A stretch of 64,000 bases of DNA from Neisseria subflava (lineage in GTDB: Bacteria; Pseudomonadota; Gammaproteobacteria; Burkholderiales; Neisseriaceae). The DNA is taken from positions 1,922,001-1,986,000 of the forward strand of contig NZ_CP073115.1 of NCBI RefSeq assembly GCF_024205705.1. The letters run 5' to 3'. Under the pieces are notes generated by a model, which was given only the letters and a program-made list of their open reading frames with translations, had not been told where the DNA came from and did no database searches. Made by a program: the position numbers and the translations under genes. Below, piece by piece: positions 42,772-51,654 of the stretch. Position 1 is the first letter of the stretch; every line of letters starts with the position of its first letter.

Positions 42772-44199
42772 TTATTTCTGATGCGCTTTCAAACGCAAAG
42801 CAAACATGACAACTACAACACCGACAACCAAAGCGCAACCCATCGCCAAATGGATACCGTCCAGCATTGCCTGTTGCGGCATATCTGCGCTGGAAAGTTT
42901 CTCGCCGATATTGGTCGCACCGACAAAAAACGCCGCGCCGATGGCACCGGCAATCGGATTAATAGTAGTCAGAATCGCCGCACCGTGCGGATTAAGCGTT
43001 TTCGGCAACGCGTTCAGACCATGGGTTTCGCCGGTTACACAAGCAGACACGGAAAGCGCCAATAGCGTAAACATCGCCGTCAACATCACCACTTGCGTAT
43101 CAATCCGCAAAAACAGCCACAATACTGCCAGCGACACCACCAGCATCACTGTTGCTGGCAAGACGACAAAACGTCCACCCTTTTTGTCCAACAATTTGCC
43201 GAACAAAGGCGCGGCAACCGCTTGGGCAATGCTGGCAGGCATCAGAATCAGACCGGTTGCCGTACCGGTCAGCATCAACACTTGCTGCGTGTACATCGGT
43301 ACCATCAGCTCCAAGCCCAAAAACAGGAATACCGCACCGGCCAAAATCACAACGCAATATCTGAACTGTTTGTATTCAAACGCACGAAGGTTCAACAACG
43401 GCGTGGCCAAACGGAACTGCCGGTGCGCAAACCAACCCACCAGCACAACGGAAGCGGTAAAGAGCAGGACAAATTCCACCAGCGGCATATGGGCAAAATT
43501 ACTGCTCGCATAAACCAGCCCGCCAAAACCCGCAATTGACAACACGACCGACAACATATCGATTTTCGGACGGCTGATGTTACTCAAATTGACTGTCAAA
43601 TATTTACCCACCAGCACCATCGCCGCCAACATAAACGGCGCGGTAAAGCCGAACAGCACGCGCCAATGCGTATGGTCGATGATGATGCCCGACAGCGTCG
43701 GCCCCATTGCAGGCGCGGCGGTAAACATCATGGTAATCACACCCATCGCCGTTCCGCGCTTGTTGGGCGGGAAAATCGACAATACGCCGTTAAACAGAAG
43801 CGGGACAAAAAACGCGGCAGACACTGCCTGCACCATCCGACCGACCACCAATACGCCAAACGTCGGTGCAAACGCGCAAATCAGCGATCCTGCTAAAAAC
43901 GTTGCCTGCGTAAACAGCACCATTTTGCGCGTTTCAAACCATTGAATCACGCCTGCCGTAATCGGCGTAAATGCCCCCATGACCAGCAAAAAGCCCGTCG
44001 TCAGCCATTGGACCGTGGTCTTATCGACACCAAAATCCTTCATAATCGGCGTGAGCGCGACATTCAGCAGCGTGTCGTTGAGATAGCAGAAAAATGCGCC
44101 GATGAATAAGGTGGCGACAATGGTTTTAGCAGGAAAGTCGGGATTGTCGGCGAAGTATTCGTGTGCCGTTTCGCCCTCTTGCAAATCAGAAGCGTGCAT
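42772..44199 (-). CDS. MFS drug exporter, DHA2 (14-helix) type
   Basis: The 475-residue membrane protein starts MHASDLQEGETAHEYFADNP and has about fourteen helices. Motif D1/A-type residues are seen in LNVALTPIMKDFGVDKTTVQ and WLTTGFLLVMGAFTP, motif C in PAMGPTLSGIIIDHTHWR, which is the antiporter motif. It resembles EmrB/LmrB multidrug exporters. The frame stays open to 44418, but the upstream part crosses a DUS and the promoter of the divergent reductase gene, so the start at 44199 is used. No partner EmrA-like gene is adjacent. Substrate unknown. Confidence 0.9.
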   Translation of the reverse strand: MHASDLQEGETAHEYFADNPDFPAKTIVATLFIGAFFCYLNDTLLNVALTPIMKDFGVDKTTVQWLTTGFLLVMGAFTPITAGVIQWFETRKMVLFTQATFLAGSLICAFAPTFGVLVVGRMVQAVSAAFFVPLLFNGVLSIFPPNKRGTAMGVITMMFTAAPAMGPTLSGIIIDHTHWRVLFGFTAPFMLAAMVLVGKYLTVNLSNISRPKIDMLSVVLSIAGFGGLVYASSNFAHMPLVEFVLLFTASVVLVGWFAHRQFRLATPLLNLRAFEYKQFRYCVVILAGAVFLFLGLELMVPMYTQQVLMLTGTATGLILMPASIAQAVAAPLFGKLLDKKGGRFVVLPATVMLVVSLAVLWLFLRIDTQVVMLTAMFTLLALSVSACVTGETHGLNALPKTLNPHGAAILTTINPIAGAIGAAFFVGATNIGEKLSSADMPQQAMLDGIHLAMGCALVVGVVVVMFALRLKAHQK

Positions 44200-44335
44200 A
44201 ATAATTTGAAATATCAGCAAAACCGTTATTTTAGCATAAACCGTTTTGACAGGCCGTCTGAACCCTTGACCGCATCCCCAGACAACACTAAAATTTAGAA
44301 TCGTTTTCATTTTTATTATTAAACAGGAGAAAAAC

Positions 44336-44902
44336 ATGTCAAAGAAAGTCAGCATCTTGGTCGGCAGTCTGCGTAAAGGCTCGTTTGCACGAAAAATCGC
44401 ACAAAACGTCATTTCCATGTTCCCCGAAGGCTACGAAGCGCAAATCGTCGAAATCGGCCATTTGCCTTTATACAACTTCGACTACGACGATCCTGCCGTT
44501 ACCGACTTCCCTACTCCGTCCAGCTATACCGAGTTCCGCGAAACCATCAAAGCCTCGGCCGGCGTATTGTTCGTGACTTCCGAAAACAACCGCACTGTCC
44601 CGGCCTGTCTGAAAAACGCCATCGACATCGGCTCCAAACCCAATGCCGATGTTGCCTGGAAAAAAACACCGGCCGGCATCATCAGCCATTCCGTCGGTAA
44701 AATGGGCGGTTATAGCGCGCAAAAAAATCTGCGCCTTGCCCTTTCGTATTTCGATATGCCGCTGACCGGCCAGCCGGAAGTGTTCCTCGGCAACTCGCCT
44801 ACCCTGTTTGACGACAACGGCCAGCTCATCGAATCTGCACGCGGATTTGTTCAAGGCTATATCGACCAATTGGTTACCTTGATTGAGAAAAACCCTAAAT
44901 AA
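44336..44902 (+). CDS. NADPH-dependent FMN reductase family protein
   Basis: The 188-residue flavodoxin-like protein begins KVSILVGSLRKGSFARKIAQ, the phosphate-binding loop for FMN, and shows FVTSENNRTVPACLKNAIDI (the family PEYN-type segment is SENN here) and SHSVGKMGGYSAQKNLR. Members reduce quinones, azo dyes or chromate with NAD(P)H. AGGAG precedes the ATG. It is divergent from the MFS exporter, which may hint at a joint role in xenobiotic defence, but that is inference. Confidence 0.9.
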   Translation: MSKKVSILVGSLRKGSFARKIAQNVISMFPEGYEAQIVEIGHLPLYNFDYDDPAVTDFPTPSSYTEFRETIKASAGVLFVTSENNRTVPACLKNAIDIGSKPNADVAWKKTPAGIISHSVGKMGGYSAQKNLRLALSYFDMPLTGQPEVFLGNSPTLFDDNGQLIESARGFVQGYIDQLVTLIEKNPK

Positions 44903-44919
44903 TCGGGATTGAAGCATAC

Positions 44920-44951
44920 AGGCCGTCTGAAAACCGAATTTCAGACGGCCT
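44920..44951 (+). terminator. DUS pair after the FMN reductase gene
   Basis: AG-DUS 44920-44931 and complement 44940-44951 form a 12-bp stem with an 8-base loop; no strong T run. Confidence 0.6.
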
Positions 44952-45011
44952 CATCTTTTGCAAAAAATCAGTTTTTCGACAGTTCCTAAATTTTTACTAA
45001 TTGAGTGCGGT

Positions 45012-45017
45012 TATAAT
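45012..45017 (+). promoter_or_regulatory. -10 element of the two-component operon
   Basis: A perfect TATAAT lies 31 bases before the response-regulator ATG. The -35 is not clear. Confidence 0.5.
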
Positions 45018-45047
45018 CCCTATCCACCCATCCTCCGGAGAACTTCC

Positions 45048-45725
45048 ATGCGTGTATTATTGGTTGAAGACGATGCCATGATTGCCCAAGCCGTCAGCGC
45101 CAACCTGAAAGACACCGGCTACGCTGTCGATTGGGTCAGTCGCGGTTCGGAAGTTGCCGCAGCAGTGGCTGCGCAAGCATACGATTTGCTGCTCTTGGAT
45201 TTAGGTTTGCCCGGCAAAGACGGTTTGGACGTATTGGCGCAAATCCGCAACGGCGGCTGTACCGTCCCTGTCTTAATCGTGACCGCGCGCGATGATTTGC
45301 ACAGCCGCCTCAACGGCCTGGACGGCGGCGCAGACGACTACATCGTCAAACCCTTCGACATGGCGGAACTGCAAGCCCGTATGCGCGCCGTATTGCGCCG
45401 ACACGGCGGACAGGCGCAAACGCTGCTGAGCAACGGCATCATCACACTCAACCCTTCCACCCATCAGGCGGAAGTGGTCGGGCAAGAGCAGGCCATCATG
45501 CTCAGCAACAAAGAATTTGCCGTCCTCCAAGCCCTGCTGCTGCGTCCGGGCATGATTCTGTCGCGCAGCGATTTGGAAGACAAAATCTACGGCTGGGGTG
45601 AAGAAGTCGAAAGCAACGCTGTTGACTTCCTGATTCACGCCTTACGCAAAAAACTCGGCAAAGAAGCGATTCAAAACGTCCGCGGGGTCGGCTGGCTGGT
45701 TGCACAAAACAACCAGGCCGTCTGA
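45048..45725 (+). CDS. OmpR/PhoB-family response regulator (BasR/QseB-like)
   Basis: The 225-residue regulator starts MRVLLVEDDAMIAQAVSANL with the acidic pair, has the phosphorylated Asp in LLLLDLGLPGKDGLDVL near residue 51, the conserved TAR and KPFD, and a winged-helix C-terminal domain ending VRGVGWLVAQNNQAV. The ATG follows a CCGGAG site; an upstream in-frame ATG at 44958 has no support. The last two codons and stop come from a DUS (45715-45726). It forms an operon with the histidine kinase 29 bases downstream. In neisseriae the comparable pair is called BasRS or PmrAB. Confidence 0.92.
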   Translation: MRVLLVEDDAMIAQAVSANLKDTGYAVDWVSRGSEVAAAVAAQAYDLLLLDLGLPGKDGLDVLAQIRNGGCTVPVLIVTARDDLHSRLNGLDGGADDYIVKPFDMAELQARMRAVLRRHGGQAQTLLSNGIITLNPSTHQAEVVGQEQAIMLSNKEFAVLQALLLRPGMILSRSDLEDKIYGWGEEVESNAVDFLIHALRKKLGKEAIQNVRGVGWLVAQNNQAV

Positions 45726-45754
45726 AAAACCAAAACAACACCAATACACAAACC

Positions 45755-47068
45755 ATGCAACGCCTTATCCACACCATCAAACAATCCCTGCAAGTCCGGA
45801 TCAGCCTCGCCCTGATCTGCATGCTCCTGCCCCTCTCCATTCTTGCAGGCATATTTTCATATTACGATACTTATCACGAGACCCAAGAGGTTCAAGACGA
45901 CCTATTGCGCCAAGTCGCGAACTATCTCGACCCGAGCGATGCCGATGACGAGAAACACTCTCTCGACAACGACAACAAGATTTCCGTTCAATTTCCCAAT
46001 ACGCCCAACCCCATTGTCAGCCTGCCTGAGCAGATTTCAGACGGCCTGCACACCATTCAGGCCGATGACGACGACGATTACTACCGCGTTTATACCCGCA
46101 ACACCAAGCAAGGCCGCATCGCCGTCATGCAGGAAAGCGACTACCGCGAAGAGCTGGCCGAAATGGCCGCCGTGCAGAGCATCCTCCCCATGCTCCTCGC
46201 CCTGCCCCTGATTATCCTGCTCACCGTCTGGATTACCCACCGCGCCATGCGTTCCGTCAAAACCCTGTCCAACGATTTGGAACAGCGCCAAATCAACAAC
46301 CTCTCGCCAATGGACACGCAAAACATTCCCAGTGAAATCCAAGGCTTTGTCGTCGCCATCAACAACCTGTTGCAGCGTACCGACGAAAACGTCCGCCAAC
46401 AGCAACGCTTTATCGCCGATGCCGCACACGAATTGCGCAGCCCCATGACTGCCCTTTCCCTTCAGGCAGAGCGGCTCAACAATATGCAGCTGTCCGCCGA
46501 AGCGCGCGAGCAGTCCGCCCTGTTGCAACAAAGCATACAGCGAAACCGCCACCTGCTTGAGCAACTCCTTTCCCTCGCACGCGCCCAAGCACCCGAAACC
46601 CAACGCCCCAAAACCCTGATCAGCCTGCAAAACCAGTTCCGCCGCGTCTTGCAGGAACTCATGCCGCTGGCGCTGGCCAAAGGTCAAGACATCGGTGTTG
46701 CCGTTGAAAACGACTGCCAAATCCACGCCGACGACACTGAAATCTACACCCTTATCAAAACCTTTACCGACAACGCCATCCGCTATACCCCTAAAGGCGG
46801 CCGCATCGATTTAGGCTTTGATGAAACCGCAGAATACCTCAACATCTGGGTGGAAGACGACGGCCCCGGCATTCCCCCAAGCGAATGCCAACGCGTTATC
46901 GACCCCTTCTACCGCATTCTCGGCACCGAGCAACAAGGCACCGGCTTGGGCCTATCCATTGCAGACACCATTGTCAAACGCCATCAAGGCCGTCTGAAAC
47001 TGGCCGACAGCCGACGCTTTGACAGCGGCTTGTTGATTATTGCCGAGTTAGATAAAAAGACGCTTTAA
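45755..47068 (+). CDS. Sensor histidine kinase (BasS/QseC-like)
   Basis: The 437-residue inner-membrane kinase has helix 1 near residues 16-36 and helix 2 near 148-168, with a periplasmic sensor between them rich in aspartate and glutamate (ADDDDDYYRVYTRNT). The dimerisation box AAHELRSPMTALSLQAERL holds the phosphorylated histidine, followed by TDNAIRYTPKGG, DDGPGIPPSE and QQGTGLGLSI for ATP binding. An in-frame DUS encodes QGRLKLAD. An acidic periplasmic sensor suits cation or antimicrobial peptide sensing, as in PmrB/QseC relatives; the true signal is unknown. Confidence 0.92.
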   Translation: MQRLIHTIKQSLQVRISLALICMLLPLSILAGIFSYYDTYHETQEVQDDLLRQVANYLDPSDADDEKHSLDNDNKISVQFPNTPNPIVSLPEQISDGLHTIQADDDDDYYRVYTRNTKQGRIAVMQESDYREELAEMAAVQSILPMLLALPLIILLTVWITHRAMRSVKTLSNDLEQRQINNLSPMDTQNIPSEIQGFVVAINNLLQRTDENVRQQQRFIADAAHELRSPMTALSLQAERLNNMQLSAEAREQSALLQQSIQRNRHLLEQLLSLARAQAPETQRPKTLISLQNQFRRVLQELMPLALAKGQDIGVAVENDCQIHADDTEIYTLIKTFTDNAIRYTPKGGRIDLGFDETAEYLNIWVEDDGPGIPPSECQRVIDPFYRILGTEQQGTGLGLSIADTIVKRHQGRLKLADSRRFDSGLLIIAELDKKTL

Positions 47069-47135
47069 ATAATTGACCCGCTCAAATTGGTTTATCTAAC
47101 TTTAAGCCGATGAATCAAAACGCTTAAAAAACCAA

Positions 47136-47170
47136 AGGCCGTCTGAAAATGACTTTCAGACGGCCTTTTT
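47136..47170. terminator. DUS-pair terminator between convergent kinase and aroB
   Basis: AG-DUS 47136-47147 and complement 47155-47166 form a 12-bp stem with a 7-base loop and T run. Confidence 0.8.
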
Positions 47171-47198
47171 ATATTTTAAAGCAAACCTCATTCATTCT

Positions 47199-48278
47199 TC
47201 ACAAATACGGCTGCAAGGTTTGGCGGAGGATTTCCATATCGGTAATTTCGGTGATATTGGCTTTGCCCAAGTATTCCAAACCGACAAAACGCATGATGCC
47301 GCTGCTGACTTTTTTATCGTGGCTCATGTGTTCAATCCATTTTTCAAATGAGAAAACAGGCGGCACAGATGGGAGGGAGGCGGCTTCCATTAAAGCGGCA
47401 ATGCGGTCGGTATCGGCTTGTTGGGTTTTGCCCAAAATTTGCGACAAACGAGAAGCGAGGACGCAACCGGCGGCAACGGCTTCGCCGTGCAGCCATACGC
47501 CGTAGCCCATTTCGGCTTCGATGGCATGGCCGAAAGTGTGGCCGAGATTAAGCCATGCGCGGATGCCCTGCTCGGTTTCGTCTTGGGCAACAATATCGGC
47601 CTTTATTTTGCAGCAATGATAAACGGCTTCTGCCATTTTTTCTTGGTGTTGCGCCATCAGGTCGGCCATATTTTCTTCCAACCAAGCAAAAAATTCGGCA
47701 TCGCCCAAGGCACCGTATTTGATGACTTCGGCCATACCTGCGGAAAGTTCGCGCTGCGGCAGCGTTTGCAGGGCGGTCAAATCGGCCAGCACGGCTTGCG
47801 GCTGGTAGAACGCGCCAATCATGTTTTTACCGAGCGGATGGTTGATGGCGGTTTTACCGCCGACCGAGGAATCGACCTGACTGAGCAATGTGGTCGGCAC
47901 TTGGATAAAAGGTGCGCCACGTTGATAAGTTGCCGCGGCAAAGCCGACCATATCGCCTATCACGCCGCCGCCCAAAGCGATTAAAGTGGTTTTGCGTTCG
48001 GCACGGTTTTGCATCAGGCCATCGTAAATCAGGTTGAGCGTCTGCCAGTTTTTATATTCTTCGCCGTCGGGAAGGATGATGCTGAAATGCGGTACACCCA
48101 GTCTGTCTAAGGCCGTCTGAAGCTGTTTGAGATAAAGCGGCGCAACGGTTTCGTTGGTAATGATGGCTGCTTTTTTGCCTAAATAGGGCTGCAGCAGCGT
48201 ATCTGCCTGCTCAATCAGTTTATGCCCGATAAAGATGGGGTATTGATGGGACGGGGTTTGGACAGTCAGTGTGCGCAT
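47199..48278 (-). CDS. aroB: 3-dehydroquinate synthase
   Basis: The 359-residue enzyme makes 3-dehydroquinate from DAHP, step two of the shikimate pathway, using NAD and zinc. It shows PDGEEYKNWQTLNLIYDGLM, ALGGGVIGDMVGFAAATYQR, QVPTTLLSQVDSSVGGKTAI, and the zinc-ligand LNLGHTFGHAIEAEMGYG. The conserved start MRTLTVQTPSHQYPIFIGH is at 48278. It follows aroK after 22 bases, closing the pilMNOPQ-aroKB operon common to neisseriae and gammaproteobacteria. Confidence 0.97.
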   Translation of the reverse strand: MRTLTVQTPSHQYPIFIGHKLIEQADTLLQPYLGKKAAIITNETVAPLYLKQLQTALDRLGVPHFSIILPDGEEYKNWQTLNLIYDGLMQNRAERKTTLIALGGGVIGDMVGFAAATYQRGAPFIQVPTTLLSQVDSSVGGKTAINHPLGKNMIGAFYQPQAVLADLTALQTLPQRELSAGMAEVIKYGALGDAEFFAWLEENMADLMAQHQEKMAEAVYHCCKIKADIVAQDETEQGIRAWLNLGHTFGHAIEAEMGYGVWLHGEAVAAGCVLASRLSQILGKTQQADTDRIAALMEAASLPSVPPVFSFEKWIEHMSHDKKVSSGIMRFVGLEYLGKANITEITDMEILRQTLQPYL

Positions 48279-48300
48279 AGTATTCCTTTGCAAAGCGTAT

Positions 48301-48813
48301 TTATTCGCCTAAAGCCTGTATCAGGCGTTTGAGCGTTTTGTGGCAGCTGTCGGATTCGATGACGAGATGGGCGGTTTGACGGTACAGCGTATCGCGTTGG
48401 TCATACAGCTCTTGCAGTTTGGCCAAAGGGTTGGCAACTTGCAACAGCGGCCGGTTGCTGTCGTAACGGGTACGCTCCAGCAAGGTTTCGGGGCTGGCAT
48501 GCAGATAAACAACCGTGCCGTTTTGGCGCAAAATCTGTCTGTTTTCACTGCGCAATACGGAGCCGCCACCGGTCGATAAAACGATGTTGCGCCGGGAAGC
48601 GAGCTTCTTCAGCATATTGGTTTCACGGTTGCGGAAGCCTTCCTCCCCTTCCATCTCAAAAATGGTCGGAATGGTTACGCCCGAAGAAGTGCAGATTTCG
48701 TAGTCGCTGTCGTAAAACGGGCATTCAAACATTTGGGCAAGCTGCTTGCCCAAAGTGGTTTTGCCCGCGCCCATCAGCCCGATTAAGATTAAATTGCCGT
48801 TGATTTTTTCCAT
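48301..48813 (-). CDS. aroK: Shikimate kinase
   Basis: The 170-residue kinase phosphorylates shikimate with ATP. It contains the P-loop LIGLMGAGKTTLGKQLA, DSDYEICTSSGVTIPTIFEM, FRNRETNMLKKL, the STGGGSVL shikimate loop and the RPLLQVANPLAKLQELYDQR lid. The frame is open to 48969, into the pilQ end, but the conserved start MEKINGNLILIGL is at 48813, or MTHMEKI at 48822. It sits in the pilMNOPQ-aroKB order. Confidence 0.96.
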   Translation of the reverse strand: MEKINGNLILIGLMGAGKTTLGKQLAQMFECPFYDSDYEICTSSGVTIPTIFEMEGEEGFRNRETNMLKKLASRRNIVLSTGGGSVLRSENRQILRQNGTVVYLHASPETLLERTRYDSNRPLLQVANPLAKLQELYDQRDTLYRQTAHLVIESDSCHKTLKRLIQALGE

Positions 48814-48862
48814 GTGGGTCATTTTATACGATATGGTGGTTTCGTGGAAAAGTTCGTCGTTT

Positions 48863-48894
48863 TTCAGACGGCCTGAAACGAAAGGCCGTCTGAA
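48863..48894. repeat. DUS pair between pilQ and aroK
   Basis: Complementary DUS 48863-48874 and AG-DUS 48883-48894 face outward and can pair across 8 bases. Confidence 0.65.
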
Positions 48895-48900
48895 AACGAA

Positions 48901-48930
48901 AACAGGCATACCTTTGCAGATATGCCTGTT
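48901..48930 (-). terminator. Hairpin directly after pilQ
   Basis: AACAGGCATA (48901-48910) and TATGCCTGTT (48921-48930) form a 10-bp stem. On the minus strand it is followed by TTTTCGTTTT, so it can terminate pilQ transcripts before aroK. Confidence 0.75.
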
Positions 48931-48943
48931 TGTCATTCTAAAA

Positions 48944-51076
48944 TCAATAACGCAGATTGTTACCCACATTATCCATAATGCGCGGCGTGATAAAAATCAA
49001 CAGTTCGCGGCGGTTTTCACGCTTGCCACGTGATTTGAACAGATTGCCGACAACAGGAATATCGCCCAAAACAGGTACTTTGTTCACTGCATTGGTGCTT
49101 TCTTCTTCGTAAATACCGCCGACAATCAGCGTGCCGCCATCTTCAACCATAGCTTGGGTATTCAAGTGTTTGGTGTTGATACACTTGGTTGTCAGAGAAT
49201 CCACGGTACAGTCGATCGGGGTATCGCGATTAATCTTCACAGTCATGATGATTTGACCGTCAGGCGTAATGTTCGGCGTTACGGTCAAGCCCAAAACGGC
49301 TTTCTTGAAGGTAATCGAAGTTGCACCGCTGGAAGAAGCCTCTTGGTAAGGAATTTCCGTACCGGATTCAATTTTGGCTTCTTTGCGGTCTTGCGTCAGC
49401 ACGCGCGGATTGGAAATGGTTTTGCTCTTACCTTGTTCTTCAGACGCGCTGATTTCTAAACCCAATGCGCCGGACGAGAACGCACGCACCAGTGCAATGC
49501 TGTTGACTGCAGCTGCGGTCGGCAGACTGACGTTCGGATCCAAAGTCCATGTGCGGTAGCCTACATCGCCACGGTTAAACGAGGCATTGGTATTGTAGTT
49601 GGTTTGTGCATTGCTCCAGTTGCTGCCCCATGCATTACGACCACTTGCACCACCGGAACCGAATTTAACGCCCAAGTTGCGGAAGAAGGTATCTTCTGCT
49701 TCCACAATACGCGCTTCCACCATCACTTGACGGGTTGGAACGTCCAATTCATCAATCAGTTTGCGGAATTTCTCAATCACGCCGCGGTTATCGGTCACGA
49801 TCAGCGTATTAGTGGCCGGATCGATTAAGGCGCTGCCTCGGTTGCTCAACAGAGTATTACGGGTATTGGAATTATTGCTGTCGTATTCTTCCAAGCGCAG
49901 AATTTTGCGGAATTCTTCCACATTTTTGTATTTCAACTGGAAGGTTTGAGAATACAGCGGACCCAATTCGGCAATCTCTTTTTCAGCCTGCAAGAAGGCT
50001 TTGTCTTTTGCCAATAATTCATCGCGAGGTGCGATATTGATAATGTTGCCTTGACGGCGCATATCCAAATTGCGCGCCTGCATGACCAAATCCAGAGCCT
50101 GATCCCAAGGTACATCTTTCAGGGATAAAGTCATGGTGCCTTTGACGGTATCGCTGGCAACAATATTCACACCGGATTCTTTTGCCAAAATCTGCAAGAT
50201 GGTACGAACTTCTACATCTTGGAAATCCAAAGAAATTTTACGGCCTTTGAACGATTTGTTCGTATTTTGGTTCAAACCGCCGGATTCGGTATTGGCGGCT
50301 TTAGGCGATACTTCAAATACAAAGCGTCCGGAAGAAGCTTTGGTATTAATGTCCCAATTCGCATTATTGTTGCGGATAATGAGCTGGGTAGAATTGCCGA
50401 TACGTTTGAGCGTAACGTTTTGTACAGGGGTATTGAAGTCAGCCACATCCAAACTGCGTTGCGCTTGTGTCGGCAGAGTATGGTTTTTCAAGGTAACAAC
50501 CACGCGGTCGCGCTGTTGTTTAATATCCGGCTGCCCGCTGAAACCTGGGACGGACAATTCAATAATGCCGGAATTGCGTGCGCCTTTGCGGAAATCGATA
50601 TTGGCTGCTGAAACGGCTTGATAAGTCTGAGCAGCGCGCGCGGTAGACGGCGTAGCCGCACGTTCATTTGCAACGGCTGCATTGGTTTGGTCAGTAGATT
50701 CGTTTACAAACACCCAAACTTCGTTGCCGCGAATCTCAGTATTGTATTGGCTGATTTTGTTCAAACCCAAAACTACGCGTGCGCGGTCATTGTTCTGTGC
50801 CGCAGTAATTTGATTCAGCAATGGGTCTGCATATTCCAAAACAGGCTGAGGCAAACGGATATTGGTGTTGGCAAAATCCAATGCGATACGCGCCGGAGTA
50901 GATGTTACAAAACCATGAGGTGTAGTGACGTCTTTGTCGAAACGGATTTTGATGATTTTTTGGTTGTCAGGCAAAGTGGAAACGTTGATATCGGTAATAT
51001 TGCCTGCAAAGGCCGTCTGAACAGCGAGGGCAACGCTGAAGCCGGCAAATAATTTTGTCATGTGTTTGGTTTTCAT
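48944..51076 (-). CDS. pilQ: Type IV pilus secretin PilQ
   Basis: The 710-residue outer-membrane secretin forms the gated pore through which pili leave the cell. A signal peptide (MTKLFAGFSVALAVQTAFAG) precedes two AMIN-like domains (about 30-120 and 155-260), an STN/N0 domain near ISLDFQDVEVRTILQILAKE, an N1 domain (YSQTFQLKYKNVEEFRKILR) and the C-terminal secretin core with VTPNITPDGQIIMTVKINRD, VEDGGTLIVGGIYEE and VPVLGDIPVVGNLFKSRGKR. The basic octapeptide repeats of meningococcal PilQ are not present. It ends the pilM-Q series. Confidence 0.97.
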   Translation of the reverse strand: MKTKHMTKLFAGFSVALAVQTAFAGNITDINVSTLPDNQKIIKIRFDKDVTTPHGFVTSTPARIALDFANTNIRLPQPVLEYADPLLNQITAAQNNDRARVVLGLNKISQYNTEIRGNEVWVFVNESTDQTNAAVANERAATPSTARAAQTYQAVSAANIDFRKGARNSGIIELSVPGFSGQPDIKQQRDRVVVTLKNHTLPTQAQRSLDVADFNTPVQNVTLKRIGNSTQLIIRNNNANWDINTKASSGRFVFEVSPKAANTESGGLNQNTNKSFKGRKISLDFQDVEVRTILQILAKESGVNIVASDTVKGTMTLSLKDVPWDQALDLVMQARNLDMRRQGNIINIAPRDELLAKDKAFLQAEKEIAELGPLYSQTFQLKYKNVEEFRKILRLEEYDSNNSNTRNTLLSNRGSALIDPATNTLIVTDNRGVIEKFRKLIDELDVPTRQVMVEARIVEAEDTFFRNLGVKFGSGGASGRNAWGSNWSNAQTNYNTNASFNRGDVGYRTWTLDPNVSLPTAAAVNSIALVRAFSSGALGLEISASEEQGKSKTISNPRVLTQDRKEAKIESGTEIPYQEASSSGATSITFKKAVLGLTVTPNITPDGQIIMTVKINRDTPIDCTVDSLTTKCINTKHLNTQAMVEDGGTLIVGGIYEEESTNAVNKVPVLGDIPVVGNLFKSRGKRENRRELLIFITPRIMDNVGNNLRY

Positions 51077-51096
51077 AATCGAGTGAGACCCCTAAA

Positions 51097-51639
51097 TTAA
51101 TTTGAATTCGAACTATCTGAGCTATTGGAAGAATCCGCCTCTTTACTGCTCAATGGCAATTCGGCCTTCCGGTACACCCAGTTGCCGTAGCTGTCTTCAA
51201 CTTGCTCGGTCAAGATAATTTTATCTTCGGTAATACTTTGGATTCTGCCGTAATTCTGACCGATGTAGTTTCCGGGATAAACGGTATAAACATGGTCGTT
51301 GACCTTGATAAATCCGGAAACTTTGCCGCCGCTTTGCAGCGTTCCGACAAAGGCCATATTTTCCAAACTGAAGGCTTCCAATGTTTCTTTCGGACGGTTC
51401 ACATCCGGCGCATTACCGCCTTTAGGGGCGGTATCCAAACGGCGGGAATCAAACGCATTCATGCCTTTAAAGTTCGGCGGGCTATACGGTTTAGGCAATG
51501 TAACCGTCGGCTCTTCAAACGGAATAATCTTGGATTTTGCTTCCTGACGGGTTTGCGTCATCCATTGAGTCAAATCTTCATAGCTTTGCGTACAGGCTGC
51601 CAAGGGAAGAAGACTTAAGAGTAAGATGATTTTTTTCAT
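51097..51639 (-). CDS. pilP: Type IV pilus lipoprotein PilP
   Basis: The 180-residue lipoprotein has a signal peptide with lipobox (LLLSLLPLAACTQSYEDL), the acylated cysteine near residue 16, a flexible proline-rich part and the C-terminal beta domain (NMAFVGTLQSGGKVSGFIKV, YTVYPGNYIGQNYGRIQSI, DSYGNWVYRKAELPL). It links the PilN-PilO inner-membrane pair to PilQ. The serine/asparagine tail is a low-complexity run. It lies between pilQ and pilO with short gaps. Confidence 0.96.
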   Translation of the reverse strand: MKKIILLLSLLPLAACTQSYEDLTQWMTQTRQEAKSKIIPFEEPTVTLPKPYSPPNFKGMNAFDSRRLDTAPKGGNAPDVNRPKETLEAFSLENMAFVGTLQSGGKVSGFIKVNDHVYTVYPGNYIGQNYGRIQSITEDKIILTEQVEDSYGNWVYRKAELPLSSKEADSSNSSDSSNSN

Positions 51640-51654
51640 GATTTCCCTATTCTT

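Noticed and set aside
44200..44418. 73-codon N-terminal extension of the MFS exporter
   Set aside because: It spans a DUS, the intergenic region and the start of the divergent reductase gene, and lacks conserved sequence.
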